NCBI GenBank assembly: GCA_963975245.1 | Contig: CAXBFJ010000001.1 | Location: forward strand, 372,001 to 436,000 | Direction: 5' to 3' | From: Panacagrimonas sp963975245 | GTDB lineage: Bacteria > Pseudomonadota > Gammaproteobacteria > Nevskiales > Nevskiaceae | Length of the DNA stretch: 64,000 nucleotides | Shown: positions 51,774 through 61,300 of the stretch, piece by piece | Numbering within the stretch: the first letter of the stretch is position 1 | How the letters are laid out: each line of letters begins with the position of its first letter | The notes under the pieces: model-generated | What the model saw: the letters and a program-made list of their open reading frames with translations, nothing else | Database searches by the model: none | What the model was told of the DNA's origin: nothing | Translations under genes and position numbers: made by a program

Positions 51774-52217
51774 CTAATTGGGCGCGCGCTGATCCGGATT
51801 GAAGATAACGCCCGGGTCGTTCTCGCGAGCGCCACGTTCGGCAGCGCGACGATCCTGTTCGTCTGCCTTCATGATGGCGCCAACATCGGGTTTGGAGTTG
51901 GCATCTTCATCCTTAGGCGCGTCAGCGCCTTCAATGCGGCTCAACTCCTCGCCGTCAAAGTACATGGTGACGGTGCGCTGGGCGACCTGGCCCTGCGGGG
52001 ACTCGTAGTATCCGTAGTAATCCCAGCGGTCTGAGCGAAATGGGGTGGTGGCCAGCGGCGTGCCCATGACGAACTCAACCTGCTCGCGGGTCATGCCCGG
52101 TTTGAGCTTGTCCAGGTCGCGCTGTTCTATGACGTTTCCCTGACGGGTGGGCAGCTTGTAGACGATATTGCAGGCACTCAGGCTGAGTACGACGAGAGAG
52201 AGCAGAAATGGGCGCAT
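51774..52217 (-). CDS. bamE: Outer-membrane assembly factor BamE (SmpA/OmlA)
   Basis: 147 aa from ATG 52217. Lipoprotein signal with lipobox LSAC. The conserved core is NVIEQRDLDKLKPGMTREQVEFVMGTPL, typical of BamE. It is a subunit of the Bam complex in the outer membrane. The C-terminal tail is acidic and longer than in E. coli. It is divergent from fur, the common gammaproteobacterial arrangement. Confidence 0.93.
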   Translation of the reverse strand: MRPFLLSLVVLSLSACNIVYKLPTRQGNVIEQRDLDKLKPGMTREQVEFVMGTPLATTPFRSDRWDYYGYYESPQGQVAQRTVTMYFDGEELSRIEGADAPKDEDANSKPDVGAIMKADEQDRRAAERGARENDPGVIFNPDQRAPN

Positions 52218-52306
52218 GAGGTGCCTGTTGAAAGTCAATTGGTTTGCCGAGGTCGAAGAGTCGCCCATAATACCTGCTCGCTCGCTTACTTTTTTGGAGT
52301 TTTACC

Positions 52307-52744
52307 GTGGAATCAGCAGATTTGCGCAGTGCCGGCCTCAAGGTGACCTTGCCGCGCCTGAAGATTCTTGAGCTGCTGGAAAACAGTTCGACCCGACATC
52401 TGTCCGCCGAAGATATCTACAAGGAGCTTCTGACCCAGGAAGAAGATATCGGTCTGGCCACGGTGTATCGCGTCCTGACCCAGTTTGAGCAGGCTGGGCT
52501 GGTCAAGCGACACAACTTTGAAGATGGGCATGCTGTATTCGAAATTGAGAGCGGGGAGCATCACGATCACATGGTCGACGTGGATTCCGGCAAGGTGATC
52601 GAGTTTGTCAGTGACAAGATTGAGCAGCTACAGAACCAGATTGCCGAAGAGCATGGCTATGACATCGTCGGGCACAGCCTGGTTCTCTATGTTCGTGCCA
52701 AGGGCGCCCCGAACACGCGCAAAAACTCAAACATGAAGTTCTAG
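52307..52744 (+). CDS. fur: Ferric uptake regulator Fur
   Basis: 145 aa, GTG start with TTGGAG upstream. N-terminal winged helix (LKVTLPRLKILELLE and DIGLATVYRVLTQFEQAGLV) and the HHDHMVDVDSG dimerisation/metal region with the His ligands. No cysteine is present anywhere, so the structural Cys4 zinc site of E. coli Fur is absent. The pattern is close to Pseudomonas Fur, which keeps one Cys in this place. It represses iron-uptake genes with Fe(II). Its last 18 bases overlap the convergent hydrolase gene. Confidence 0.95.
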   Translation: MESADLRSAGLKVTLPRLKILELLENSSTRHLSAEDIYKELLTQEEDIGLATVYRVLTQFEQAGLVKRHNFEDGHAVFEIESGEHHDHMVDVDSGKVIEFVSDKIEQLQNQIAEEHGYDIVGHSLVLYVRAKGAPNTRKNSNMKF

Positions 52745-53734
52745 CAGCTGACAGGTCTGGCGTTCAGCCCAACTGTCCATGCGCCAATTTTCGATGAATC
52801 CGCAATGACCGCCGAGCGCGGTTTTCTGATAGCTCACGACTGAGCCGCGCGCTTCCAGCGTGTGGAAATCGGCTATCGGGATCACGGAATCGTCTTCCGC
52901 TGTAATGACGGCCACCGGAGACGGCGCCTGCATCAGCATCTCTGGGCTCAGCGTGTACTGGGCTAAATAATCTTCGTAACTCGGATAATCCGTGTAATCC
53001 GTTACAAACTGCTTTGTTGTCTCAACAAAACTCTTCAAGCCATTGAAAACAGAGAAATCGTAGTGTGGCCAGGCGCGATGCTTTGCAGCCAGGGTGGCGC
53101 GCCATCGGCCCAGAAAGTAGCGCCGGAAAATAAGGGGGCCATTATCAATGGCGGCCAGCGTTGCCCCAGGATTGATGGCCGGTGAGACCGCCACGGTGAG
53201 ATCAGGCGAGATGCCATGTGCAGGACCGAGCAAGGCGACGCGCAACGCGAAATTGCCGCCCAGGGAGAAACCGATCACCGAAAGCTTGGGTGAATCGTCG
53301 ATCTTCCGGATGGCTTGCACCGCGCCCAGGACCTCCGCCATGCGAGCGGAATGGAAAATTTCCTCATTCAAATCATGGGTCAAGCCATGATCTCTAAGGT
53401 TTAATCTGAATACGTTGTAGCCCGCCGAGTACAGGCTGGCGGCCATGGAATAGAGGTAGCTCGAATCATGGCAGCCCTCCCAGCCATGAATCAGGATGAC
53501 CAGGCCGCGAGACAACTCGACCGCGTGCCGAGCGTGCTTTCCGGTGAGCCGAATGCCGTCTCCGCAGTCCAGTACGTGCGAGGTGGAGACTGCATTCAGG
53601 TCCAGGCCACGCCGCTGCCAGTACTTGCGAGCGTTGCGCTTGCTGGCCAGTGTGGATTGAACGGTGGAGGTTCGCAGCCCGATGGTGGGCGTGAACTCTG
53701 ATTCGAGGCCGGATGCCTCGACATGCGCTTCCAT
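52727..53734 (-). CDS. Alpha/beta hydrolase (YheT-like)
   Basis: 335 aa from ATG 53734, which starts just after dapE. The nucleophile elbow is GFSLGGN, the oxyanion region is LIHGWEGCHDSSY, and the final His is in GGHCGFIENW. The pattern is that of YheT/EMB8-like hydrolases. The substrate is unknown. The frame remains open to 53818, inside dapE. Confidence 0.82.
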   Translation of the reverse strand: MEAHVEASGLESEFTPTIGLRTSTVQSTLASKRNARKYWQRRGLDLNAVSTSHVLDCGDGIRLTGKHARHAVELSRGLVILIHGWEGCHDSSYLYSMAASLYSAGYNVFRLNLRDHGLTHDLNEEIFHSARMAEVLGAVQAIRKIDDSPKLSVIGFSLGGNFALRVALLGPAHGISPDLTVAVSPAINPGATLAAIDNGPLIFRRYFLGRWRATLAAKHRAWPHYDFSVFNGLKSFVETTKQFVTDYTDYPSYEDYLAQYTLSPEMLMQAPSPVAVITAEDDSVIPIADFHTLEARGSVVSYQKTALGGHCGFIENWRMDSWAERQTCQLLELHV

Positions 53735-53742
53735 GGCGGGGT

Positions 53743-54882
53743 TCAAGCCGAGATCAGGCGCTGCAGCACCCCTTCGTAAATTCTGGAGAGTGGCATCAGA
53801 TCGTCCACCTGGACACATTCATTGATCTTGTGAATGCTGTCGTTGATAGGGCCAATCTCGACCACTTCGGCGCCCCAGGGGGCGATGAACCGTGCATCGG
53901 AGGTGCCGCCACCGGTGAAAAGCTCGGGGTCGAGGCCGGTTATTTCATGCACGGATGACCTGGCCGCCTCCACCAGCTTTGCCTCCCGTGTCAGAAAGGG
54001 CTCGCCACTGAGCCACCAGTCAGCCTCATAGTCCGGGCACCACCGGTCCAGCACCGCATGCACGCGGGACTTGAGGGCGTCGGCATGCGACTCGGTGCTG
54101 TAGCGAAAATTGAATATCACTTCGGCGCTGCCGGGAATGACATTGGTGGCGCCGGTTCCGGAGCGGATATTGGAAACCTGGAAGGAGGTGGGGGGAAAGT
54201 GTGCATTTCCCAAATCCCACTGTGTTGCCACCAGCTCCGCCAGGGCGGGGGCCAGACGATGCACCGGATTGTCGCCTTTGTGCGGGTAGGCCACATGGCC
54301 CTGTTTACCCCGTACTTTCAGATTGCAGCCCAGCGATCCACGCCGGCCGACAACGATCCGATCTCCCAGCTGCTCGTTCGACGATGCCTCTCCGACGATG
54401 GCGTAGTCCGGCTTCAAACCGCGTGCCTCGAGCTGCTGGACGACATGACGCGTGCCATGCGTCGCCTTGCCTTCTTCATCGCTGGTAATCAGAAACGCCA
54501 GCGTGCCCCTGATGTTGCCTTGCGCAAGCAGGCGCTCGACGGCGCAGACCATGGCTGCGAGTCCCGACTTCATGTCTGCCGCGCCGCGACCGTAGAGAAC
54601 GCCATCACGAATCTCAGGCTCAAAAGGGTCGCTGGTCCATTGATCCAGCGGCCCGCTGGGCACGATATCGGTGTGTCCGGCCAGAATGGTCAGCGGTGCG
54701 CCTGAACCGAACGTTGCCCAGAGGTTGGTCACGCCCTCCGCATTTAGATACTCCGCGGCGAACCCCAGCTTTGCCAGCCGATCTGCAATCAGTGCGCAGC
54801 AGCCCGCATCGTCAGGCGTGTTCGAGGCACGCGAAATCAGCTGACGGCTCAGCTCCAGGACAGGGTTGTCGCTCTGGCTCAT
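53743..54882 (-). CDS. dapE: Succinyl-diaminopimelate desuccinylase
   Basis: 379 aa, the usual DapE length. The di-zinc M20 metallopeptidase motifs are visible: GHTDIVPSG, GAADMKSGLAAMV, SDEEGKATHGT and the ARFIAPWGAEVVEIGP end. It hydrolyses N-succinyl-LL-diaminopimelate to LL-DAP in lysine and peptidoglycan synthesis. dapD, for the earlier step of the same pathway, lies immediately upstream. Confidence 0.95.
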   Translation of the reverse strand: MSQSDNPVLELSRQLISRASNTPDDAGCCALIADRLAKLGFAAEYLNAEGVTNLWATFGSGAPLTILAGHTDIVPSGPLDQWTSDPFEPEIRDGVLYGRGAADMKSGLAAMVCAVERLLAQGNIRGTLAFLITSDEEGKATHGTRHVVQQLEARGLKPDYAIVGEASSNEQLGDRIVVGRRGSLGCNLKVRGKQGHVAYPHKGDNPVHRLAPALAELVATQWDLGNAHFPPTSFQVSNIRSGTGATNVIPGSAEVIFNFRYSTESHADALKSRVHAVLDRWCPDYEADWWLSGEPFLTREAKLVEAARSSVHEITGLDPELFTGGGTSDARFIAPWGAEVVEIGPINDSIHKINECVQVDDLMPLSRIYEGVLQRLISA

Positions 54883-54894
54883 GTACTTATTGAT

Positions 54895-55710
54895 TTACAG
54901 GTCACGCAGCAGTTCGTTCAGGCCAACCTTGCCTCGGGTCTTTTCATCGACGCGCTTCACGATCACGGCGCAGGCCAGGTTGTAGCGGCCGCCATCCTTG
55001 GGCAGAGAGCCTGAAACCACGACGCTGCCCGCCGGAATGCGACCGTAGATGATCTCGCCACTCTCCCGATCCAGAATCGGGGTGGAATTGGTGATGAAGA
55101 CGCCCATGGAGATGACCGAGCCACGCTCCACCACCACGCCTTCGACGATCTCGGAACGCGCACCAATGAAGCAATCGTCCTCGATGATTGTCGGCGCAGC
55201 CTGTAGCGGTTCCAGCACGCCGCCAATTCCCGCGCCCGCAGAAAGGTGCACATTGGCGCCGATCTGGGCACAGGAGCCGACGCTCGCCCAAGTGTCGACC
55301 ATGGTGCCGGGGCCAACCCAGGCACCGATGTTCACAAACGATGGCATCAGGATGGCTCCCGATGAAATAAAGGCGCCCTTGCGAACCGTCGCTGGCGGCA
55401 CGATTCGCGCACCTTGTTCGACAAAATCGGCGTCGCTGTAGTCGCTGAACTTCAGAGGCACTTTGTCGTAGCCGCGCAGGGCGCCCATTTCGATCGGCGC
55501 GTTATCGTGGAAACGGAAGTACAGCAGTACCGCCTTCTTCAGCCACTCATTGATTTTCCAGCCATTGGCTGTGGGTTCTGCAACGCGCGCTTTGCCCTTG
55601 TCGAGCATCTCGACAGCTTCAATGACAGCAGCCCGCAGCGTGGCGTCGCTGGTGTCGAGATTGGCGCGGTTTTCCCATGCGGCGTCAATGATTTGATTGA
55701 TTGTGCTCAT
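54895..55710 (-). CDS. dapD: Tetrahydrodipicolinate N-succinyltransferase
   Basis: 271 aa from ATG 55710; the frame is open to 55800. Left-handed beta-helix hexapeptide repeats fill the middle (for example GTMVDTWASVGSCAQIGANVHLSAGAGIGG), with the C-terminal strand and the DKVPLKF substrate region. It transfers succinyl from succinyl-CoA to tetrahydrodipicolinate. It is followed by dapE after 12 bases. Confidence 0.96.
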   Translation of the reverse strand: MSTINQIIDAAWENRANLDTSDATLRAAVIEAVEMLDKGKARVAEPTANGWKINEWLKKAVLLYFRFHDNAPIEMGALRGYDKVPLKFSDYSDADFVEQGARIVPPATVRKGAFISSGAILMPSFVNIGAWVGPGTMVDTWASVGSCAQIGANVHLSAGAGIGGVLEPLQAAPTIIEDDCFIGARSEIVEGVVVERGSVISMGVFITNSTPILDRESGEIIYGRIPAGSVVVSGSLPKDGGRYNLACAVIVKRVDEKTRGKVGLNELLRDL

Positions 55711-55777
55711 GCTTAGATTCAAGTGGTTTTGGAAGAAGAATGGCGCAGCACGGAAGCTGCGTAGGAGGCGTAGAGAC

Positions 55778-58477
55778 TTATTTTTCCTCGCCGCCATCAA
55801 AGGTGCGGATCAGCATTTCCCTGAGACGGGCCAGTTTGGCCGGGTCCGTAATCGGCTGGCGATCTCGGTCGGTGATAAAGAAGACATCCTCGGCGCGCTC
55901 ACCGATGGTGGCAATTTTTGCCGCGTCGATCAGCAGGCGGAATTTGTTGAATACGCGACCGACCATCGACAGCAAACCGGGCTGGTCGGCCGTGACCAGT
56001 TCCAGGATCGTCCGTCCGCGCTGCTTGTCCTGAGAAAAGTACACGGTGGTCGGCGTATTGAAATGCTGCAGGCGCCGCGGAATGCGCCGATTGACGGTGA
56101 CATAGGAAAACTCCGGGTCGGACAGCACGGCGTGCAGGCGTTCCTGGATTTCCTGAAGGCGGTGACTGGCTTCGATGGCACTGCCGTCGCTTTCCATGAC
56201 CATGAACGAGTCCAGCACGTAACCGTCGTCGGTGGTGTTGATGCGGGCATCAAGGACAGTCAGCCCGAGCTTGGCCAGGGTTCCGCTGCACATGCCAAAC
56301 AGATGATCGCGATCCCGCATGTACACGAACACGCCCGTGCCACGACCGGCAACATTCTCGACCTTGACCACCGGCAGGTCCGCGTCGGTTACGGACTCGA
56401 TGGCGGGCAGGTGATGGGCCAGTTCCTCTGGAGAATGGCGCAGAAAATATTCGCTGCCAAAACGCGACCAGACATCTTCCACTGAGTCCGCTTCGATACC
56501 CTTCTTTGCCAGCAGGCCCACCGCAGCGCGCTGCGTTTCGTCGACCATCTCATTTTCGTTGAGCGGATTCTCAATGCCGCGTTCCAGCGAGCGGGACGTT
56601 GACTTGAATAATTCCTTGAGCAGGGCATCACGCCAGGAATTCCACAGCGCCGGATTAGTGGCGCGGATGTCCGCCACGGTGAGCAGGAACAGGTGCACCA
56701 GCCGGGTGCGGTTGCCGACCTTGGCGGTGAAATCGGCAATCACCTGCGGGTCGCTGATATCGGCGCGCTGCGCGGTCAGGGACATGGTCAGATGGTTCTT
56801 GACCAGCCAGCCGACCAGATCCGCATCTGACTGTGAACACCCATGGGCCAGACAGAATTCGGTGGCTTCAGAGGCGCCCAACTCAGAGTGGTCGCCCCCC
56901 CGGCCCTTGGCAATGTCGTGGAAGAATCCGGCGAGATAAAGCAGGGATGGCTTTTCAACTTCGGCCATCAGCTTGTTGCAGAACGGGAGTTCGTCCTTGA
57001 ACCGTGGCATCGCAAACCGGCGCAGGTTTCGCACCACATAGAGCGTGTGCTCATCTACCGTCAGCGTGTGGAACAGATCGTACTGCATCAATCCGACGAC
57101 CTTGCCGAACATCGGCAAATAGTGACCCAGTACGCCGTAACGGTTCATCCGGCGCAGGTTGCGGGTCAGGCCACGGCCTTCGCGGAACATGCGGATGAAA
57201 AGGGCGCGGGTGCGGCCGTCGTTGCGCACGTTCTCGTCAAGCAGCTTGACGTCGCGCATGATCATTCGCAGCGTCTGAGCGCGGGCACCTTCGATGCCGG
57301 GATTCTGCTGGATCAGCAGAAACAGCTCGATCAGCGCGCGCGGCTGCTGCTGGAAAACATCGTCAGCGCGCGCCTCGATGTAGCCGTTGCGGATCTGGAA
57401 GCGCGAATTGATGACTTTGACCTCTGCCTCGGTCTGCGGGTGCAGAATCGCTTCTTCAAACAGCTGAAGCAGCATGTCGTTGAGGCAGGACAGCGACTTG
57501 ATGGTGCGGTAATAGAGCTGCATGAACTGCTCGACGGCCTGGTTGCGCTGGCCCTCGTCGTCCACATATCCAAAGAGTCCGGCAACCTTCACCTGATGAT
57601 CAAACAGCAGACGATCTTCGTGTCGACCGGTGAGCATATGCAGTGCAAACCGGACCCGCCAAAGGAAGTCCTGTCCAGCGAACAACTCGTCGCACTCGTG
57701 CTTGGTCAGAAAACCGTGATCGCGAAGCTCACTGAGCGTGCTGGCGCCGAAATGGCGCTTTGCGACCCAGCCGACGGTGTGGATATCGCGCAGCCCGCCC
57801 GGTGATTCCTTGACGTTGGGTTCGAGCTTGTAGCCGGTATCGTCGTATTTCTTGTAGCGCGCGGCCTGTTCTTCGCGCTTGGCCTTGAAGAAATCGGCCA
57901 CTGGCCAGATCTTGTCGGGCGTCAGGCTTTCCAGCATGGCCTCGTACTGGGCTTCGTCACCGGTGAGGAAGCGCGCTTCCATCAGGTTGGTGACGATGGT
58001 GATGTCGCGCGCCGCTTCGCGTGAACAATCTTCCACAGAGCGCACGCTGCTGCCCAGTTCCAAGCCGATGTCCCAGAAGAAGGCGGTGAGGTTTTCCAGT
58101 GCCTTCTGATGCGGGCCCAGGCCCTCATTTGAATGCAGGAACAGGATGTCGATATCCGACGAGGGCAGTAATTCGCCGCGGCCGTAGCCGCCCACGGCCG
58201 CAAGTGTCAGTCCCTCTACCGGAGCCGGGAAGTGCTGGCGCCAGGCAGCGCGCAGAACCTCATCGACGAGATCAGTGTAGGCGCGTACCAGCGATCCGGC
58301 CGGTTGGCCTTCCTCAAACATGCCCTTGAGCCGCTCGCGGCCCCATTCAAGCGTCGAGCGGAAACTGGCGATCAGCTTGTCAGGGTTCTCATTGAGGCGA
58401 GCCTGGATTTTGCGAGCGGAGAAAACGCTCTCGGACTCATCTTCGTGGGCAGAGTGTTGGTCAGCGGCGATATTCAA
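55778..58477 (-). CDS. glnD: [Protein-PII] uridylyltransferase / uridylyl-removing enzyme GlnD
   Basis: 899 aa. Order: nucleotidyltransferase domain (GGYGRGELLPSSDIDILFL, catalytic Asp pair, ~95-115), a helical middle part, an HD domain (GFFHDIAKGRGGDHSELG) for deuridylylation, and two C-terminal ACT domains that sense glutamine. GlnD senses nitrogen status by modifying PII proteins. The length is normal. The map/glnD/dapD arrangement is conserved in gammaproteobacteria. Confidence 0.96.
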   Translation of the reverse strand: MNIAADQHSAHEDESESVFSARKIQARLNENPDKLIASFRSTLEWGRERLKGMFEEGQPAGSLVRAYTDLVDEVLRAAWRQHFPAPVEGLTLAAVGGYGRGELLPSSDIDILFLHSNEGLGPHQKALENLTAFFWDIGLELGSSVRSVEDCSREAARDITIVTNLMEARFLTGDEAQYEAMLESLTPDKIWPVADFFKAKREEQAARYKKYDDTGYKLEPNVKESPGGLRDIHTVGWVAKRHFGASTLSELRDHGFLTKHECDELFAGQDFLWRVRFALHMLTGRHEDRLLFDHQVKVAGLFGYVDDEGQRNQAVEQFMQLYYRTIKSLSCLNDMLLQLFEEAILHPQTEAEVKVINSRFQIRNGYIEARADDVFQQQPRALIELFLLIQQNPGIEGARAQTLRMIMRDVKLLDENVRNDGRTRALFIRMFREGRGLTRNLRRMNRYGVLGHYLPMFGKVVGLMQYDLFHTLTVDEHTLYVVRNLRRFAMPRFKDELPFCNKLMAEVEKPSLLYLAGFFHDIAKGRGGDHSELGASEATEFCLAHGCSQSDADLVGWLVKNHLTMSLTAQRADISDPQVIADFTAKVGNRTRLVHLFLLTVADIRATNPALWNSWRDALLKELFKSTSRSLERGIENPLNENEMVDETQRAAVGLLAKKGIEADSVEDVWSRFGSEYFLRHSPEELAHHLPAIESVTDADLPVVKVENVAGRGTGVFVYMRDRDHLFGMCSGTLAKLGLTVLDARINTTDDGYVLDSFMVMESDGSAIEASHRLQEIQERLHAVLSDPEFSYVTVNRRIPRRLQHFNTPTTVYFSQDKQRGRTILELVTADQPGLLSMVGRVFNKFRLLIDAAKIATIGERAEDVFFITDRDRQPITDPAKLARLREMLIRTFDGGEEK

Positions 58478-58541
58478 TACGGACTCGGTGGTGTTGGGTT
58501 GTGATCCGGCCAGTGTGGCGAATCAAGTCTGCGGTGCTCAA

Positions 58542-59309
58542 TCAGACGACTTCGTCCTGGCGCAGCGTCAGAATTTCGTGGCCGTCCTTGGTCACGAGGA
58601 TAGTGTGTTCCCATTGTGCCGACAGGGAGTGATCCTTGGTCACCACCGTCCAGGCGTCGGGCAACAGTCTGACATCCGGGCGCCCGGCATTGAGCATGGG
58701 CTCCACGGTAAAGCACATGCCCTCTTCAAGCACGACGCCGGTGCCGGGCTTACCGTAATGCAGGACCTGGGGTTCCTCATGAAAAACCTCGCCAATGCCG
58801 TGACCGCAGTATTCGCGAACAATCGAGTAGCCCCGGGATTCGGCCAGCTTCTGTATGACATTGCCCAAATCGCCCAAGTGAACGCCCGGGCGGATGCAGC
58901 GAATCGCGGCCATCATCGATTCGCGCGTGGTCTCCACCAGGCGTTTGGCCAGGATGGTCGGCTGGCCAATAAAGAAGGTCTGGCTGGTATCCCCGTGCCA
59001 GCCATCCTTGATCACGGTGATATCAATATTGATGATGTCACCGCGCTTGAGCTTTTTCTCCCCCGGGATGCCGTGGCAGACCACGTGATTGACCGAGGTA
59101 CAGATGGATTTGGGAAATCCCTTGTAATTCAGCGGGGCAGGGATGCAGTCCAGCTCGTCAACAATATAGTTGTGACAAATCTGGTTCAGGTGATCAGTGG
59201 TGACGCCAGCCTCAACATGCGGCGCGATCATTTCCAGGACTTGTGCAGCGGCCCGGCCGGCCTTGCGCATTTTGTCCTGCTGTTCAGCGGTTTTTATCGT
59301 GATGCCCAT
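58542..59309 (-). CDS. map: Type I methionine aminopeptidase
   Basis: 255 aa. The metal ligands Asp-Asp-His-Glu-Glu are in the motifs DIINIDITVIKDGWHGDTSQTF, YCGHGIGEVFHEEPQ and FTVEPMLN/WEHTILV. Substrate motif NHVVCHGIPGEKKLKRGD. It removes the initiator Met from nascent proteins. It is divergent from rpsB, the usual arrangement. Confidence 0.96.
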   Translation of the reverse strand: MGITIKTAEQQDKMRKAGRAAAQVLEMIAPHVEAGVTTDHLNQICHNYIVDELDCIPAPLNYKGFPKSICTSVNHVVCHGIPGEKKLKRGDIINIDITVIKDGWHGDTSQTFFIGQPTILAKRLVETTRESMMAAIRCIRPGVHLGDLGNVIQKLAESRGYSIVREYCGHGIGEVFHEEPQVLHYGKPGTGVVLEEGMCFTVEPMLNAGRPDVRLLPDAWTVVTKDHSLSAQWEHTILVTKDGHEILTLRQDEVV

Positions 59310-59373
59310 GGATATATGAGGTTTGGAATCCGTGCATCCGGGCTCCGGGTCAATTGCCCCGACCGCAACGCGG

Positions 59374-59403
59374 TTGAGGGAGGAAGGCGGCGCATGCTAT
59401 AAA
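59374..59403 (+). promoter_or_regulatory. Promoter of the rpsB-tsf operon
   Basis: TTGAGG (59374-59379) and TATAAA (59398-59403, extended by TGC) are separated by 18 bases. It lies ~130 bases before rpsB and upstream of the pseudoknot leader. Confidence 0.6.
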
Positions 59404-59463
59404 GCCGTGCTTTTTTTGGCAACGAACCGAGGATGCGGGTCCTTCCGCATTCTCTAACTTCAT

Positions 59464-59526
59464 CCCTTGTCGGCCTTGGGTGCTGTTGTACATCACTACC
59501 GACAGGGTTTGTCTCAACCCAAGGAG
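59464..59526 (+). promoter_or_regulatory. rpsB leader pseudoknot (S2 autoregulatory element)
   Basis: Stem 1: CCCTTGTCGG (59464-59473) pairs with CCGACAGGG (59499-59507), one T bulged. Stem 2: CCTTGGGT (59474-59481), lying inside the loop of stem 1, pairs perfectly (8 bp) with ACCCAAGG (59517-59524). That segment includes the AAGG of the rpsB Shine-Dalgarno AAGGAG (59521-59526). It matches the known idea of an S2-binding leader (t44/rpsB leader) that blocks translation. S2 binding is inference. Confidence 0.75.
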
Positions 59527-59536
59527 TTGTATACCA

Positions 59537-60337
59537 ATGTCGAACATCAATATGCGCCAGTTGCTGGAGGCGGGGGCACACTTTGGCCACCGCACACGTT
59601 ACTGGAACCCGAAAATGGACGAATACATTTTCGGCAGCCGCAACAAGATCCACATCATCAACCTCGAGCACACGCTGCCCCTGCTCAAGGATGCCTGCAA
59701 TTACGCCGGCAAGATTGCCGCCAGCGGTGGCAAGGTCCTTTTTGTGGGCACCAAGCGCGCCGCGCGAGAAGCGATCGAAACCGAAGCCAAGCGCTGCGGT
59801 ATGCCCTACGTCAGCCAGCGCTGGCTTGGCGGCACGCTGACCAACTTCAAGACCATCAAGGGCTCGATCAAGCGCCTGACCGAGATGGAAAAGCAGATCG
59901 AAACGGGTCACCTTGAGCGTCTGAACAAGAAAGAACAGCTCATGTTTACCCGCGAACTCGAGAAGCTGCAGCGCTCGCTGGGCGGTATCAAGGACATGGG
60001 CAGCCTGCCTGACTGTCTGTTTGTGATCGACACCGGCTACGAGAAGATCGCTGTGGCCGAGGCCCGCAAGCTCGGTATTCCGGTCGTGGCCGTCGTGGAT
60101 TCAAATAATGACCCCGAAGCCATTGACGTCGTGATTCCCGGCAATGATGACGCCACTCGCGCCATCAAGGTTTATGCGCAGGTTCTCGCCGACGCCATGA
60201 TCGATGCGCGCAATGCGGATTCGGTTGGCGCAGGTGCCAAGTTTGAAGCAGAAGCCGCACAGGCTGAGCCAGCGGCTGCAGAGGCCGAAACCCCGGCAGC
60301 AGAAGCCGGCCCCAGCAACGAAACGACCGGAGCCTGA
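59537..60337 (+). CDS. rpsB: 30S ribosomal protein S2
   Basis: 266 aa from ATG 59537, 10 bases after AAGGAG; the frame extends upstream without coding content. S2 motifs: MRQLLEAGAHFGHRTRYWNPKMDEYIFGSRNKIHIINLEHT and PDCLFVIDTGYEKIAV. The C-terminal Ala/Glu-rich tail is common. It starts the rpsB-tsf operon and is likely autoregulated through its leader. Confidence 0.98.
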   Translation: MSNINMRQLLEAGAHFGHRTRYWNPKMDEYIFGSRNKIHIINLEHTLPLLKDACNYAGKIAASGGKVLFVGTKRAAREAIETEAKRCGMPYVSQRWLGGTLTNFKTIKGSIKRLTEMEKQIETGHLERLNKKEQLMFTRELEKLQRSLGGIKDMGSLPDCLFVIDTGYEKIAVAEARKLGIPVVAVVDSNNDPEAIDVVIPGNDDATRAIKVYAQVLADAMIDARNADSVGAGAKFEAEAAQAEPAAAEAETPAAEAGPSNETTGA

Positions 60338-60340
60338 AAC

Positions 60341-61261
60341 ATGGGAATTTCTGTCAGCTTGATCAAGGAATTGCGCGAGCGCACCAGCGCTGGCATGGGT
60401 GACTGCAAGAAAGCGCTTGAAGCCGTCGGCGGTGACCTCGAAAAGGCGGCTGAAAAGCTGCGCATGGACGGTTCAGCCAAGGCCGACAAGAAGGCCGGCC
60501 GTACCGCTGCGGAAGGCATTATTGCTGTGGCATCCAATGACCAGGCCATTGCACTGGTTGAAGTGAACTGCGAAACCGACTTCGTGGCCAAGGGTGAGGA
60601 TTTCCGCGCGCTGGCCAACGACGCCGCGAAAATCGCTTTGGAAGCACGCCCGGCAGACGTCGAGGCACTCAAGGCGCTCAAGTCTGGAGATCAGACGCTT
60701 GATGAGCGCCGCCGTGAGCTGGTGGGCCGTATCGGCGAAAACCTGACCATTCGCCGTGTCGAGATCGTCGCAGCGCAGGGCGGAGCGATGGTGACCTACA
60801 TCCATCCCGGCGACAAAATCGCCGTTGCCGTGGCCATGAAAGAAGGTAGCACCGCACTGGCGCAGGATCTGGCCATGCACGCCGCCGCCATGGCGCCGCG
60901 AGCGATCGACCCGGCCAGCATTGCCCCGGATGTGGTCGCTGCCGAGCGCCGTATCATCGAAGCGCAGGTTGCCCAGGAACAGGAAGAAGCTGCTGCCGAG
61001 GGCAAGAAGCCGAAGCCGGCCGAGATCGTGGCCAAGATGCTGGAAGGCAAAGTGGCCAAGTTCCTCGACGAGCAGACGCTGGTCGGTCAGGTGTTCGTCA
61101 AGAACGATGCCTACGGCCTGAAGAGCGATGCCAAGGTCAAGGACGTTCTGAGCAAAGAAAAGGCTGTCATTGCCGGATTCGCGCGCCTTGCGGTGGGCGA
61201 GGGCATCGAGAAGAAGCAGGAAGACTTTGCGGCTGAGGTGGCTGCCGCATCCCAGGGATAA
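60341..61261 (+). CDS. tsf: Elongation factor Ts
   Basis: 306 aa. N-terminal UBA-like domain (SVSLIKELRERTSAGMGDCKKALEAVGGDLEKAAEKLR) and the two-subdomain core, with NCETDFVAKG and the TDF region that contacts EF-Tu. It is the nucleotide exchange factor for EF-Tu. It begins three bases after the rpsB stop. Confidence 0.98.
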   Translation: MGISVSLIKELRERTSAGMGDCKKALEAVGGDLEKAAEKLRMDGSAKADKKAGRTAAEGIIAVASNDQAIALVEVNCETDFVAKGEDFRALANDAAKIALEARPADVEALKALKSGDQTLDERRRELVGRIGENLTIRRVEIVAAQGGAMVTYIHPGDKIAVAVAMKEGSTALAQDLAMHAAAMAPRAIDPASIAPDVVAAERRIIEAQVAQEQEEAAAEGKKPKPAEIVAKMLEGKVAKFLDEQTLVGQVFVKNDAYGLKSDAKVKDVLSKEKAVIAGFARLAVGEGIEKKQEDFAAEVAAASQG

Positions 61262-61300
61262 AACCCTGGCTGATGCGCTAAGCTTCAACGTTCAAAAGAG

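Noticed and set aside
56843..57805. 320-codon plus-strand frame opposite glnD
   Set aside because: Antisense shadow of GlnD, whose NT, HD and ACT domains are all intact.
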